64,000 nt of DNA from Streptomyces marokkonensis (GTDB lineage Bacteria > Actinomycetota > Actinomycetes > Streptomycetales > Streptomycetaceae), in assembly GCF_008312835.1 (NCBI RefSeq), contig NZ_VSKS01000006.1, positions 1-64,000 of the forward strand. The letters are read 5' to 3'. Every line of letters begins with the position of its first letter. Within the stretch, counting starts at the first letter, position 1. The translations under genes and the position numbers were made by a program. This document shows, one piece after another, positions 7,505 through 16,534 of this stretch. The notes beneath the pieces were generated by a model that did no database searches, was not told the DNA's origin, and saw nothing but the letters and a program-made list of their open reading frames with translations.

Positions 7505-8869
7505 ATGCCCCGCCCCCTGCGGGTAGCCATCGTCGGATCCGGCCCCGCCGGGATCTACGCCGCCGACGCCCTGCTCAAGTCCGACGTCGCCGCCGAACCG
7601 GGCGTGTCCATCGACATCTTCGAGCGCATGCCGGCGCCGTTCGGGCTGATCCGGTACGGCGTCGCCCCCGACCACCCGCGGATCAAGGGCATCATCACCG
7701 CCCTCCACCAGGTGCTCGACAAGCCGCAGATCCGTCTGTTCGGCAATGTGGACTACGGCACCGACCTCCACCTCGACGACCTGCGCACGTTCTACGACGG
7801 CGTGATCTTCGCCACCGGCGCCACGGCCGACCGCGCGCTGCCGGTCCCGGGCATCGACCTGGACGGCTCCTACGGCGCCGCGGACTTCGTCTCCTGGTAC
7901 GACGGCCACCCCGACGTGCCGCGCACCTGGCCCCTCCAGGCCGAGAAGGTCGCCGTGCTCGGCGTCGGGAACGTCGCCCTCGACGTCGCGCGGATCCTCG
8001 CCAAGACCGCCGACGAGCTGCTGCCGACGGAGATCCCGCCGAACGTGTACGAGGGCCTGAAGGCCAACAAGGCCCTGGAGGTCCACGTGTTCGGGCGCCG
8101 GGGCCCGGCACAGGCGAAGTTCAGCCCGATGGAGCTGCGGGAGCTCGACCACTCCCCCACCATCGAGGTCGTCGTCGACCCCGAGGACATCGACTACGAC
8201 GAGGGTTCGATCGCCACCCGGCGCGGCAACAAGCAGGCCGACATGGTCGCCAAGACCCTGGAGAACTGGGCGATCCGCGACACCGGCGACCGTCCGCACA
8301 AGCTGTTCCTGCACTTCTTCGAGTCCCCCGTGGAGATCCTCGGCGAGGACGGCAAGGTCGTCGGCCTGCGCACCGAGCGCACCGCACTCGACGGCACCGG
8401 CAACGTCAAGGGCACCGGCGAGTTCAAGGACTGGGACGTCAGCGCGGTCTACCGGGCCGTCGGCTACCTCTCCGACACGCTCCCCAAGCTGCCCTGGGAC
8501 ATCGACTCCGGCACCGTCCCGGACCGGGGCGGCCGGGTCGTCCAGGAGACCGGCGAGCACCTGCCGTCCACGTACGTCACCGGCTGGATCCGGCGCGGTC
8601 CGGTGGGCCTGATCGGTCACACCAAGGGCGACGCCAACGAGACCGTGGCGAACCTGCTGGAGGACTACGCGGGCGGGCGCCTCCTCACGCCCGGGTCCCC
8701 GGCTCCGGAGGCGGTGGACGCGTTCCTCGCCGAGCGCGGCATCCGCTTCACCACCTGGGACGGCTGGTACCGCCTGGACGCCGCGGAGAAGGCGCTGGGC
8801 GAGCCCCAGGGCCGCGAGCGCGTGAAGATCGTCGAGCGCGAGGACATGCTGCGGGAGAGCGGCGCCTGA
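7505..8869 (+). CDS. fprA: Ferredoxin/adrenodoxin-type NADP+ reductase FprA
   Basis: 454 residues, the length of mycobacterial FprA. The FAD Rossmann motif VAIVGSGPAGIYAAD opens the protein, the family signature FGLIRYGVAPDHPRIKG follows near residue 55, the NADP-binding segment is VAVLGVGNVALDVARIL around residue 155, and GWIRRGPVGLIGHTKGDA is near residue 360. The enzyme is a soluble flavoprotein that moves electrons from NADPH to ferredoxins, which feed cytochromes P450 and other redox enzymes. The ATG at 7505 has GAAGGGA seven bases upstream. Terminators or operators bound it on both sides, so it is probably monocistronic. Confidence 0.95.
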   Translation: MPRPLRVAIVGSGPAGIYAADALLKSDVAAEPGVSIDIFERMPAPFGLIRYGVAPDHPRIKGIITALHQVLDKPQIRLFGNVDYGTDLHLDDLRTFYDGVIFATGATADRALPVPGIDLDGSYGAADFVSWYDGHPDVPRTWPLQAEKVAVLGVGNVALDVARILAKTADELLPTEIPPNVYEGLKANKALEVHVFGRRGPAQAKFSPMELRELDHSPTIEVVVDPEDIDYDEGSIATRRGNKQADMVAKTLENWAIRDTGDRPHKLFLHFFESPVEILGEDGKVVGLRTERTALDGTGNVKGTGEFKDWDVSAVYRAVGYLSDTLPKLPWDIDSGTVPDRGGRVVQETGEHLPSTYVTGWIRRGPVGLIGHTKGDANETVANLLEDYAGGRLLTPGSPAPEAVDAFLAERGIRFTTWDGWYRLDAAEKALGEPQGRERVKIVEREDMLRESGA

Positions 8870-8896
8870 GCCGCCCCTCCCCGGAGCCACCCTCTC

Positions 8897-8931
8897 GGGC
8901 GCCCGCCCGGTCCCGGACCGGGCGGGCGCCC
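8897..8931. terminator. Bidirectional hairpin terminator between fprA and the GH65 gene
   Basis: Perfect 16 bp arms with a 3 nt loop, 27 bp after the fprA stop and 9 bp before the convergent GH65 stop. Confidence 0.85.
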
Positions 8932-8939
8932 GGCGCCGG

Positions 8940-11312
8940 TCAGTCCGGGAGGGTCAGCCGGCCGGTCTCGCCCGGCTCGACACGGACCGTGCGGCGGTCC
9001 GGGAGGTGCACCTCGATCGGGGAACGGCCGGACGCGGGCACCGTGATCTCCAGCAGACCGCGCTCCAGCCGCAGCCGCACGCCCCAGTGGCCGTGGTAGC
9101 GCAGCGTGAAGCCGTAGGAGGACAGTTCCGGCAGGGGCACCGGGTCGAGCCACAGGGCTCCGCCGCGGGTCTCGAGACCGGTCAGTCCGCGCTGGACCAG
9201 ATCGAGCGTGCCGGCCATCGCGCCGAGGTGGATGCCCTCTCCGGTGGTGCCGCCCTGGATGTCGGCGATGTCCGCCTGAAGGGCCTCCTGGCAGAACTTC
9301 CAGGCGTCCGCGCGCCGGGCCCGGGCCAGGACCCAGCCGTGGACCAGGCCGCTGAGGGTGGAGCCGTGGCTGGTGCGGTGCAGGTAGTGGTCCACCGTGC
9401 GCCGCCAGATCCGTTCGTCGAGGCTCAGCCCCAGCCGGCCGAAGACACCCTGGAGTTCGGCGGGCGAGAACAGGTACCCCAGCATCAGGACGTCCGCCTG
9501 CTTGGAGGCCTGGTAGCGGTTGACGGTGTCGCCCTCCGCCTCCAGGATCCGGTCCAGGCGCCGGATGTCGCCGTAGCGGCGGCGGTAGCCCCGCCAGTCG
9601 AGTTCCGCGAGTTCCGCGTAGCCCTCGAACTGGCTGATGACACCGTCGTGGAAGGGGACGTGGAGCAGGCGGGAGATGTCGTCCCACTCCTCCAGTTCGC
9701 CCTCGTCCAGCCCGGTCCGCTCGGCGAGTTCCCGGCGCCGCGGCTCGGGCAGGCCGCGCAGCACGTCCAGGGTGCGGGCGAGCACCCAGGTGGCCGTGAC
9801 ATTGGTGTACGCGTTGTCGTCGAGGCCGGGTTCGTCGGCGTCCGGGTAGGCGTCGTGGTACTCGTCGGGACCGAGGACGCCCTTGATGCGGTACCGGCCG
9901 ATCCGGTCGTCGAAGACGGCCGAGTCCGCCCAGAACCGGGAGATCTGCAGCAGCATCTCGGCGCCCTTGGTGTGCAGGAACTCCTCGTCGCCGCTGGCCT
10001 CGCAGTACTGCCACACGTTGTAGGCGATCGCCGATCCCACGTGGTGCTGGAGGTGGGAGTGGTCGGGCAGCCAGCGCCCCGAGCGGGGGTTGAGGTGCAG
10101 CTGCTGGGTCTCCTCCCGCCCGTCGCTGCCGCTCTGCCACGGGTACATCGCGCCCCTGCGCCCCGCGTCCCACGCGGCGGTGCGGGCGCGCTCCAGGCGC
10201 CGGTGGCGGTGGTGCAGCAGGGCGCGCGAGACCTCCGGGAAGTGCAGGTTGAGGTAGGGCAGGACGAACAGCTCGTCCCAGAAGACATGCCCCCGGTAGG
10301 CCTCGCCGTGCAGACCCCGCGCGGGGACCCCGACGTCCAGGTCCGCGGTGTGCGGGGAGAGGGTCTGCAGGACGTGGAAGAGGTGCAGTCGCAGGACCCG
10401 CTCCGCCTCGTCGTCCACGTCCAGCTCGGCCCGGCGCCAGAGCTGCGCCCAGGCGGTCAGGTGCGGCGCCAGCAGCGCGTCGAAGTCGCCCGCCCGGCCC
10501 ACCCGGTCGACGGCGGCGTGCAGCGGGTCGCTGATGGCGGGGTCGCGGGAGGTGTGCAGGGCGACGATCTTGTCGACGGTGGCGGTGCGCCCGTCGGCCA
10601 GTTCCAGCCGGGTCGTCTGCACGGCGCGGAAGCGGTCGTCCCCGATCGTGACGGGCGCGGGCGAGGTCAGCCGGGCGGCCAAGGCGATCCGCACGTCCGA
10701 GGTGCGGGTGCGGCACCGCAGCCACACCGTGTCCGCGGTGGCCGTGCCGGTGAGCACGTGGGTCAGATGACGGCCGTCCAGATCCCGGTAGCGCGGCACC
10801 CCGGCGTTGGTGACACCGCCGTCGAGCGCGGCCTCGGTCTCCAGGGTGCCGGAGAACCCCTCGGCGGTGAACTCGGTGCGCAGACCCGCCAGATGAGGGT
10901 CGGCCATGTGCACGAACCGGAGCTGGCGCACGAGGAGCGCCCGCCCCGCGCCGAGACGGTACCGCGTCCTGCGCTCCAGCAGCCCCGAGGACAGGTGCAG
11001 CGTCACGACGTGGTCGAGCACGGTCGCCGTGTCGGGGGTGAGCCAGGGATCCCCCGGCAGGCGGAAGCGCAGCGGGAGCCAGTTGGGCAGGTTGACCATG
11101 TCCTCGTTCTCGACCTGCCGTCCGGCGACCTGGGAGGTGAGCCGGTTGTAGACGCCGGCCGCGTACGTGCCCGGGTAGTGCACCTCGTCCGCGGAACACT
11201 CCGCCAGGGCGCCCCGGGTGGCGAAGTACCCGTTGCCCAGGGTGCACAGCGATTCCCTGAGGCGGGCGTCGGCGGGGTCGTAACCGTTGTACTCCCAGGT
11301 CCATTCCGTCAC
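8940..11312 (-). CDS. Glycoside hydrolase family 65 protein (disaccharide phosphorylase or trehalase type)
   Basis: 790 residues with the GH65 layout: N-terminal beta-sandwich, linker, (alpha/alpha)6 barrel, small C-terminal sheet. The general acid is Glu484 in GPDEYHDAYP, followed by the family string DDNAYTN. The FWD motif (GHVFWDELFVLPYL, about 341-354) and HGSTLS (barrel C-terminus) are present; the latter corresponds to the phosphate-binding loop of maltose/kojibiose phosphorylases, although actinobacterial trehalases share the fold. The substrate (trehalose, maltose, kojibiose or similar) cannot be fixed from sequence. GTG 11312 is chosen because GGGAGGAG precedes it. No sugar transporter or phosphoglucomutase is adjacent, but a beta-phosphoglucomutase-like gene lies at 32.2-33 kb. 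Confidence 0.9.
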   Translation of the reverse strand: MTEWTWEYNGYDPADARLRESLCTLGNGYFATRGALAECSADEVHYPGTYAAGVYNRLTSQVAGRQVENEDMVNLPNWLPLRFRLPGDPWLTPDTATVLDHVVTLHLSSGLLERRTRYRLGAGRALLVRQLRFVHMADPHLAGLRTEFTAEGFSGTLETEAALDGGVTNAGVPRYRDLDGRHLTHVLTGTATADTVWLRCRTRTSDVRIALAARLTSPAPVTIGDDRFRAVQTTRLELADGRTATVDKIVALHTSRDPAISDPLHAAVDRVGRAGDFDALLAPHLTAWAQLWRRAELDVDDEAERVLRLHLFHVLQTLSPHTADLDVGVPARGLHGEAYRGHVFWDELFVLPYLNLHFPEVSRALLHHRHRRLERARTAAWDAGRRGAMYPWQSGSDGREETQQLHLNPRSGRWLPDHSHLQHHVGSAIAYNVWQYCEASGDEEFLHTKGAEMLLQISRFWADSAVFDDRIGRYRIKGVLGPDEYHDAYPDADEPGLDDNAYTNVTATWVLARTLDVLRGLPEPRRRELAERTGLDEGELEEWDDISRLLHVPFHDGVISQFEGYAELAELDWRGYRRRYGDIRRLDRILEAEGDTVNRYQASKQADVLMLGYLFSPAELQGVFGRLGLSLDERIWRRTVDHYLHRTSHGSTLSGLVHGWVLARARRADAWKFCQEALQADIADIQGGTTGEGIHLGAMAGTLDLVQRGLTGLETRGGALWLDPVPLPELSSYGFTLRYHGHWGVRLRLERGLLEITVPASGRSPIEVHLPDRRTVRVEPGETGRLTLPD

Positions 11313-11395
11313 TCGACGCTCCTCCCGCCGCGGCCGGGGGTCGCCCCATGGGTACCCCCGCCGGGTCCCCACCACACACGGGGCCGGCCGGAGCC

Positions 11396-13126
11396 CTACC
11401 GCTCCCCCACCGGAACCCGCCACAGGAGTGTGGTGCCCCCGCCCGCGGAGCCGGTGACGTCGAAGGTACCGCCGAGCTGCTCCGCGCGCTCGGCCATATT
11501 GCGCAGTCCGCTGCGGCGGCCCCCGGAGGGGATGCCCACGCCGTTGTCCGCGACCGTCAGCCGTACCTCGCGCCCGTCGGTCTGGAGGACCACGTCGGCG
11601 CGGTCGGCGCGTGCGTGCCGGGCGACGTTGGTCAGGGACTCGGAGAGGACGGCCACCAGGTGGTCGGCCGTCTCCTTGGGCACCTCGGTGTCGATCAGGC
11701 CCTCCATCCGCACGCTGGGAGGGAAGCCCAGCAGGGGCGCGGCCTCGCCGACGACCCGTACGACACGGGCGCGCAGGCCGGTGGCGCCGCCCGCGGTGGC
11801 GGTGCGGGAGCGCAGGCCGAAGATGGTCGAACGAATGATCTTGATGGTCTCGTCGAGGTCGTCGACGGCCCGCAGCACCCGCTCCGAGGCCTCCTTGTGC
11901 TCGATGAGCCGGCCGGCGCTCTGAAGCGTCATGCCGGTGGCGAACAGCCGCTGGATGGCCAGATCGTGCAGGTCGCGGGCGATACGGTCGCGGTCCTCCA
12001 GGACGGCGATCTGCTCGGCGTCCTGGCGGCGTTCAGCGAGCTCCATCGCCACGGCCGCCTGGGCGGCGAAGCCCTGCAGGGGCTCGATCTCCTCGTCCGC
12101 GAACGGGTTGCGGTCGGCGGACCGGGCCAGCAGGGCGATGCCGCGCACGCTGTCGCCCGACCCGATGGGCACGGCGACGGCCGGGCCGAGTTCGTCGAGG
12201 CGCTGCGGGCCCGGGAAGACCCGTTCGTCGCTGGCGATGTCCGGGCTGGTGACCGGGGCTCCGGTGGTGAAGGCACGGCCGAGCAGGCTGCCGTCGACGG
12301 GCACGACGAGCCCGCGGTGGCTGTCCGCGTCCTGGCCGATGGCCAGTTCCACGGTGAGCGAGTCGGTGCCGGCCATGGGTACCGCGACCACGGCGAGGGA
12401 GGCGCCGGTGATCTCCCGGGCGCGCTCCGCGATGAGCAGGAGGGCCGTGCCGCGTTCGCTGCCGGACATCAGCGCGTGGGTGATCTCGGCGTTGGCCCGC
12501 AGCCAGCGCTCGCGCTGCCGGGACTCCTCGTAGAGGCGCGCGTTGTCGATGGCGACCCCGGCGGCGACCGCCAGGGTGGACAGGACCGACTCGTCCTCCT
12601 CGTCGAACTGCGCCCCGCCCCGCTTCTCGGTCAGGTACAGGTTGCCGAACACCTGGTCGCGGACCCGGATGGGAACGCCGAGGAAGGTGTTCATCGGCGG
12701 GTGGTGGGGCGGGAAGCCGTACGAGGCGGGGTGGTCGGAGAGTTTCGCCACCCGCAGCGGCTCGGGATGACGGATCAGTTCACCGAGGATGCCGTGGCCC
12801 TCGGGGTAGTGGCCGATGCGGGCGATCTCCTCCTCGCCGACACCGACGGTGTGGAAGGCGGACAGCCGCCTGCCGTCCGGGCCGATCACGCCGAGGGCGG
12901 CGTACTGCGCCTCCACCACCGCCGCGGCGGCCTCCACGATGCTGTGCAGCACCTGTTCCAGCTCCAGCTCCCGGCCGACCGAGAGCACGGCCTCCAGCAG
13001 GCTGTGCACCCGGTCGCGGGTGCCGCGGGCCGCGTCGATACGGGACTGGAGCTCCTCGAGCAGCTCGTCGAGGCGCAGCTGCGGTAGCCGTACGCGGGCG
13101 TCCTCGTCCCGCTCGGAGCCTTCCAC
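11396..13126 (-). CDS. DevS/DosS-type two-component sensor histidine kinase (GAF-GAF-HisKA_3-HATPase)
   Basis: 576 residues: GAF A (about 58-200), GAF B (220-365), HisKA_3 dimerisation segment with the phosphorylated His387 in RDLHDLAIQRLFATG, then an HATPase with ESLTNVARHA and DNGVGI. GAF A is strikingly close to mycobacterial DosS: RIGHYPEGHG, HPASYGFPP and HHPPMNTFLGVPIR. His142 aligns with the residue that holds haem in DosS (His149), so this is probably a haem sensor of O2, NO or CO. The GTG start has AGGAGG seven bases upstream. No response-regulator gene is nearby, making it an orphan kinase. The divergent neighbour encodes an NO-detoxifying flavohemoprotein, which fits a gas-sensing role. 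Confidence 0.92.
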   Translation of the reverse strand: MEGSERDEDARVRLPQLRLDELLEELQSRIDAARGTRDRVHSLLEAVLSVGRELELEQVLHSIVEAAAAVVEAQYAALGVIGPDGRRLSAFHTVGVGEEEIARIGHYPEGHGILGELIRHPEPLRVAKLSDHPASYGFPPHHPPMNTFLGVPIRVRDQVFGNLYLTEKRGGAQFDEEDESVLSTLAVAAGVAIDNARLYEESRQRERWLRANAEITHALMSGSERGTALLLIAERAREITGASLAVVAVPMAGTDSLTVELAIGQDADSHRGLVVPVDGSLLGRAFTTGAPVTSPDIASDERVFPGPQRLDELGPAVAVPIGSGDSVRGIALLARSADRNPFADEEIEPLQGFAAQAAVAMELAERRQDAEQIAVLEDRDRIARDLHDLAIQRLFATGMTLQSAGRLIEHKEASERVLRAVDDLDETIKIIRSTIFGLRSRTATAGGATGLRARVVRVVGEAAPLLGFPPSVRMEGLIDTEVPKETADHLVAVLSESLTNVARHARADRADVVLQTDGREVRLTVADNGVGIPSGGRRSGLRNMAERAEQLGGTFDVTGSAGGGTTLLWRVPVGER

Positions 13127-13468
13127 CCGTGTGCCTCCTGTCCGCTCGCCTCCGCACCGCCGCCCGGCTGCCTCCCGACCGGCAACCGGTAACGGTCCAG
13201 TAAAGGTGACGGTACGGCATCGGCCGGACGGCGGGTCCGGCGGGGACCGCGGGCGGGGCCCCTCCCGGGGGGCGGTGGGCCGGTCGGCCCTGTCCGGCGG
13301 CCGCCCGCCTGGGCCACAGGTCCCGTTCCGGCGGGACGACGGTCCCGCGTCGCCCGCAGGGGCACCGTTACCCCCGGGAACGGGCGTTCGCGCTTGCTAT
13401 ACAGGTTCTGCCGCCGGTCCGGATCCGCGGTCCAACCCCCTTGTTCCGCCCTGCCCCTGGGAGTCCCC
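13127..13468. promoter_or_regulatory. Divergent promoter region of kinase and flavohemoprotein genes
   Basis: This 342 bp gap holds two divergent promoters and no gene. On the plus strand TATACA at about 13398-13403 is a possible -10 element for the flavohemoprotein gene, with GGGAAC roughly 16 bp upstream. The DevR-box-like palindrome listed separately lies in it. Confidence 0.5.
13331..13348. promoter_or_regulatory. DevR/OsdR-box-like palindrome
   Basis: The sequence GCGGGAC-GACG-GTCCCGC has perfect 7 bp arms and a 4 bp spacer. The mycobacterial DevR box consensus is SGGGAC-N4-GTCCCS at its core, which is matched exactly. It lies 121 bp upstream of the flavohemoprotein start and next to a DevS-like kinase gene. 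An inverted GTCCCG/CGGGAC pair overlaps it on the left. Confidence 0.55.
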
Positions 13469-14671
13469 ATGCTGTCCGAAGAGTCCGCCGCAGTGCTGCG
13501 GGCCACCCTGCCCGCCGTGGCCGGGGCGCTCGACGAGATCACGACGCGTTTCTACGGCACCATGTTCCGCGACCGGCCCGAGCTCCTGGACGGCCTGTTC
13601 AACCGGGGCAACCAGGCCAGCGGCGCCCAGCGCCGGGCGCTCGCCGGATCCATAGCCGGGTTCGCCCAGGCACTGCTCGCCGACCCGGACAGCCGGCCGG
13701 ACGCCCTGCTGGCCCGGATCGCGCACAAGCACGTCGCGGTCGGCATCACCGACGACCAGTACACGATCGTCCACAAGTACCTGTTCGGCGCGATCGCGGA
13801 GGTGCTGGGCGACGCGGTGACCCCCGAGGTGGCGGCCGCCTGGGACGAGGTGTACTGGCTGATGGCCGGGGCCCTCATCGCCCGTGAGGCCCGTCTGTAC
13901 CACGACGCCGGTGTCGAGCCGGGTGACATCTGGCGTCCGTGGACGGTCGTGGAGCGCCACGAGGAGACGGACGACGTGGTGTCGTTCCTGGTGCGCCCCG
14001 CCGACGGCCGGCCCGCCCCGAAGGCACGGGCCGGCCAGTACGTCAGCGTGAAGCTGGTCATGTCCGACGGCGTGCACCAGCTGCGCCAGTACAGCCTGTC
14101 CTCCGACCCCGGGGAGGAGCTGCGCCGCATCACCGTCAAACGGGTCGCGGGCGAGGACGGCTCCCCGGACGGCGAGGTGTCGAACCTGCTGTTCGAACGG
14201 ATCGGCACCGGCGACGAGCTCACCCTGTCCGTGCCCGTCGGCGATGTCGCGCTCGACGAGGCCGACACCCCGCTGGTCCTGGTCTCGGCCGGTATCGGCT
14301 GCACCCCGATGCTGGGCATGCTCGCCCGGCTGCGGGCCACCGGTTCCACACGGCGGGTGCTCGTCCTGCACGCCGACGGCTCGCCGTCCGAGCACGCCCT
14401 GCGCGCGGAGACCCGTGAGACGGTGAACGGGCTGGCCGACGCGGAGGCGGTGTTCTGGTACGAGCGTCCCGGTCCCGAGGAGCCCGACGCCCGCAGCGGT
14501 CTGATGGATCTGGAGGGGATCGACGTCCCGGCGGACGCGACGGTGTACCTGTGCGGACCGCTGCCGTTCATGCGCACCGTGCGCGGCGCGCTGCTCGGCG
14601 CCGGGGTCCCCGCCCGGTCCATCCACTACGAGGTCTTCGGCCCCGACCTCTGGCTGCCCGAGGCGGCCTGA
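13469..14671 (+). CDS. hmpA: Flavohemoprotein, nitric oxide dioxygenase
   Basis: 400 residues in the three-domain Hmp layout. The globin (1-145) shows Tyr29 at B10 (RFYGTMF), Gln49 near E7, and the proximal His88 in AHKHVAVGI. The FAD domain follows, with the flavin motif LRQYSLS. The NAD(P) domain carries LVSAGIGCTPMLGML and ends with HYEVFGPD. The enzyme turns NO plus O2 into nitrate using NADH and is cytoplasmic. The ATG at 13469 is preceded by GGGAG six bases away; the open frame upstream has no such signal. It is divergent from the DevS-like kinase and closed by a strong terminator. Confidence 0.95.
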   Translation: MLSEESAAVLRATLPAVAGALDEITTRFYGTMFRDRPELLDGLFNRGNQASGAQRRALAGSIAGFAQALLADPDSRPDALLARIAHKHVAVGITDDQYTIVHKYLFGAIAEVLGDAVTPEVAAAWDEVYWLMAGALIAREARLYHDAGVEPGDIWRPWTVVERHEETDDVVSFLVRPADGRPAPKARAGQYVSVKLVMSDGVHQLRQYSLSSDPGEELRRITVKRVAGEDGSPDGEVSNLLFERIGTGDELTLSVPVGDVALDEADTPLVLVSAGIGCTPMLGMLARLRATGSTRRVLVLHADGSPSEHALRAETRETVNGLADAEAVFWYERPGPEEPDARSGLMDLEGIDVPADATVYLCGPLPFMRTVRGALLGAGVPARSIHYEVFGPDLWLPEAA

Positions 14672-14680
14672 CCCGCTCAC

Positions 14681-14727
14681 GGGCCCGGGTCCCCGCACGC
14701 CCTGCCGGCGTGCGGGGACCCGGGCCC
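14681..14727. terminator. Very stable bidirectional terminator
   Basis: Perfect 21 bp arms (14681-14701 and 14707-14727) around a 5 nt loop, placed between the convergent flavohemoprotein and roadblock genes. Confidence 0.9.
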
Positions 14728-14730
14728 GGC

Positions 14731-15105
14731 TCAGACCTCCAGCTCGGCCTCGATGCGGCGCAACTGGTGCCGCGCCATGGCCAGGTTGGCGCGGCCCGCC
14801 TCGAGCACCAGGTAGAGGAAGAGACCGTTGCCGCCGCGTCCCTTGAGCAGGCGGATCAGGTGGTACTGGCTGTTCAGGGTGATCAGGATGTCCTCGATCT
14901 CCTCGTTCAGCCCCAGGTGCTCCATGGTGCGCAGCTTGGACCGTACGACGTCGGTGTTGCCCGCCGCGGCGACCTCCAGGTTGAAGTCCTTGCCGCCGCC
15001 CAGCGTGCCGAGGGCCATGCCGCTGGTGTAGTCGACGAGTGCGGCGGCCGTCGCGCCGTCGATGGAGCTGAGGCATTCCTTGAGGGAGGTCTCGGTGTTC
15101 GCCAT
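14731..15105 (-). CDS. Roadblock/LC7-type small protein
   Basis: 124 residues with the roadblock/LC7 alpha-beta pattern: an N-terminal helix (SLKECLSSIDGATAAALVDY), the strand-turn SGMALGTLGG, a long central helix, then paired strands (ILITLNSQYHLIRLLK and NGLFLYLVLEAGRANLAMARHQL). In bacteria such proteins regulate Ras-like or Mgl-type GTPases or act as dimer platforms. Here it ends a four-gene operon with two similar proteins and a DUF4388-like protein, and no GTPase gene is present. AAAGGAC precedes the ATG. The gap to the upstream gene is 86 bp, so it may have extra expression of its own. Confidence 0.85.
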   Translation of the reverse strand: MANTETSLKECLSSIDGATAAALVDYTSGMALGTLGGGKDFNLEVAAAGNTDVVRSKLRTMEHLGLNEEIEDILITLNSQYHLIRLLKGRGGNGLFLYLVLEAGRANLAMARHQLRRIEAELEV

Positions 15106-15191
15106 GAGTGGTGTCCTTTCCGTCGTGATGGGTGGTTCGGGCCGGGCGCCGGATCGTGCGGAGGCGTACGGCCGGGAGGTGAAGCCGGGGG

Positions 15192-15716
15192 TCAGCCGCC
15201 GGGTTGTGTCCGGGGCCGGTGTGCGGGCAGTTGCGGGGTCCGCACCGGGAGGGTGCCGATGGGCCGGGCCGGATCGGCGTCCTGGGCCCGCGCGGGGAGT
15301 TCCCGGGGCGCGACCCGGTCGGCGTGCCGCCCTCCGCCCGGGCCGATGTGGGTGTCCACCAGCTCCGCGATCCGGGCGCCGCTGCGCCGGCCCTCCAGAT
15401 GCAGCCGGCCCACGTTGACGCGGTCGTCGGCGAGGAGGGTGAGGACGGCGGTGGTCCCGGCGGCGTAGGTCGCGATGTACCCCCGGCTGCCGCGCACGAG
15501 GAGTTCGCGGAAGTCGCCGCGGGCGGCCGCGTCCGTCATGCGGTACGCGACCCCGAGCGCGGCGGCGGTGAGCGCGGCCAGCCCCTCCGGTTCGGTGTCC
15601 GCCACGTCGTGGGCCAGGACGAGTCCGTCGACGGTGGCCGCGAGGGAGCCCGCCAGCCGGGGTATGCGGGTGCGGAGCCGACGCAGTTCGTCCAGCACGT
15701 CGGTCTCGACGGCCAT
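15192..15716 (-). CDS. Roadblock-like protein with extended Pro/Arg-rich tail
   Basis: 174 residues. Residues 1-120 have a roadblock-like pattern: helix VLDELRRLRTRIPRLAGSLAATVDG, strand LVLAHDVADTEPEGLAALTAAALGVA, then RGYIATYAAGTTAVLTLLADDRVNVGRLHLEGRR. The string DTEPEGLAALTAAALG recalls known actinobacterial roadblock regulators. The last 45 residues are disordered and rich in Pro and Arg. ATG 15716 has AAAGGAG at good spacing; upstream frame is open but lacks signals. It is the third gene of the operon, 38 bp after the DUF4388-like gene. Confidence 0.8.
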   Translation of the reverse strand: MAVETDVLDELRRLRTRIPRLAGSLAATVDGLVLAHDVADTEPEGLAALTAAALGVAYRMTDAAARGDFRELLVRGSRGYIATYAAGTTAVLTLLADDRVNVGRLHLEGRRSGARIAELVDTHIGPGGGRHADRVAPRELPARAQDADPARPIGTLPVRTPQLPAHRPRTQPGG

Positions 15717-15754
15717 GAGCAGTCTCCTTTCGGCACGCTGCCGGCGCGCGCGGA

Positions 15755-16534
15755 TCACAGTGCCTCCAAGGCGTCCAGGAGCCGTCTCAGCAGCGCTGTG
15801 TCGGGCTCGTCCCACGCCGCGCCGCCCGCGTCGGGGACGGAGTGGACGGGCGTGGCGGGCGGGGGTGGCGCGGGGGTGACCAGCCCGTCGGCGGCCAGGC
15901 GGCGCAGTTCGACGAGGGTGTGGAAGGTGCGGTGGGCGAGGACCGAGGCGATCTGCGCGGCGGTGCGCCCGCCGTCGACCAGGGCGAGGGTGCGGCCGCG
16001 CCGGGGCGGCAGCCGGTCGGCGCCGCCGCCGGCCGCGCGGATGAGCGGGGCGGTGTCGACGGCCGGGTCGGGCCAGATGCGGTGCAGCAGGTCACGGCGG
16101 CGCCGCGACTCGCGCAGCACCGTCGCCACCGGTACGGGGCGGACCGCGCCGAGCCAGTGGGCGACGCCGGGGCGGAAGCGGAGCGCGGCGCCGCCGTGGG
16201 CGAGCGCGAAGTACGCGGCGTCGAACAGCGCGCCCAGGTGGCAGAGTTCCAGGGCCCCGGTGGTCAGACGCCCGCTGTCCACGAGCTGCCGGCCGACCCG
16301 GTGCACGGCCCCCGCCCGTTCGACCGCGTCCCACCAGCCGGCCGGTGCGACGGCACCGCTGCGGGTGAGCAGGTCGCCGAGGTCGGGGCTGTACGCGGAT
16401 TCGACGTGGACGACGTGCCCTGCGGAGAGGTAGAAGATCCCGGACTCCGTGGAGAGCGCCCCGGTGGCGTGGTCGGCCGCGAGGGTGCCGAGCAGCTCGG
16501 GCGCGGATCCGCCGGTGCGTGCCGCCGTGGTCAT
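15755..16534 (-). CDS. DUF4388/PatA-N-like protein
   Basis: 259 residues. The N-terminal 110 residues look like a DUF4388 (PatA N-terminal) domain: LLGTLAADHATGALST, then IFYLSAGHVVHVESAYSPDLGDLLTRSGAV, and later RLTTGALELCHLGALFDAAYFAL. The C-terminal part has an LVDGGRTAAQIASVLAHRTFHTLVELRRLAADGLV stretch that resembles a small winged-helix module. DUF4388 proteins sit in bacterial signalling systems, often with roadblock proteins and GTPases. The ATG overlaps the stop codon of the upstream roadblock gene (ATGA at 16531-16534), implying translational coupling. Exact role is unknown. Confidence 0.75.
   Translation of the reverse strand: MTTAARTGGSAPELLGTLAADHATGALSTESGIFYLSAGHVVHVESAYSPDLGDLLTRSGAVAPAGWWDAVERAGAVHRVGRQLVDSGRLTTGALELCHLGALFDAAYFALAHGGAALRFRPGVAHWLGAVRPVPVATVLRESRRRRDLLHRIWPDPAVDTAPLIRAAGGGADRLPPRRGRTLALVDGGRTAAQIASVLAHRTFHTLVELRRLAADGLVTPAPPPPATPVHSVPDAGGAAWDEPDTALLRRLLDALEAL

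Noticed and set aside
8940-11312. GH65 gene and the HAD gene at 32.2 kb as one sugar operon
   Set aside because: They are more than 20 kb apart; shared pathway is possible but not shown by the sequence.
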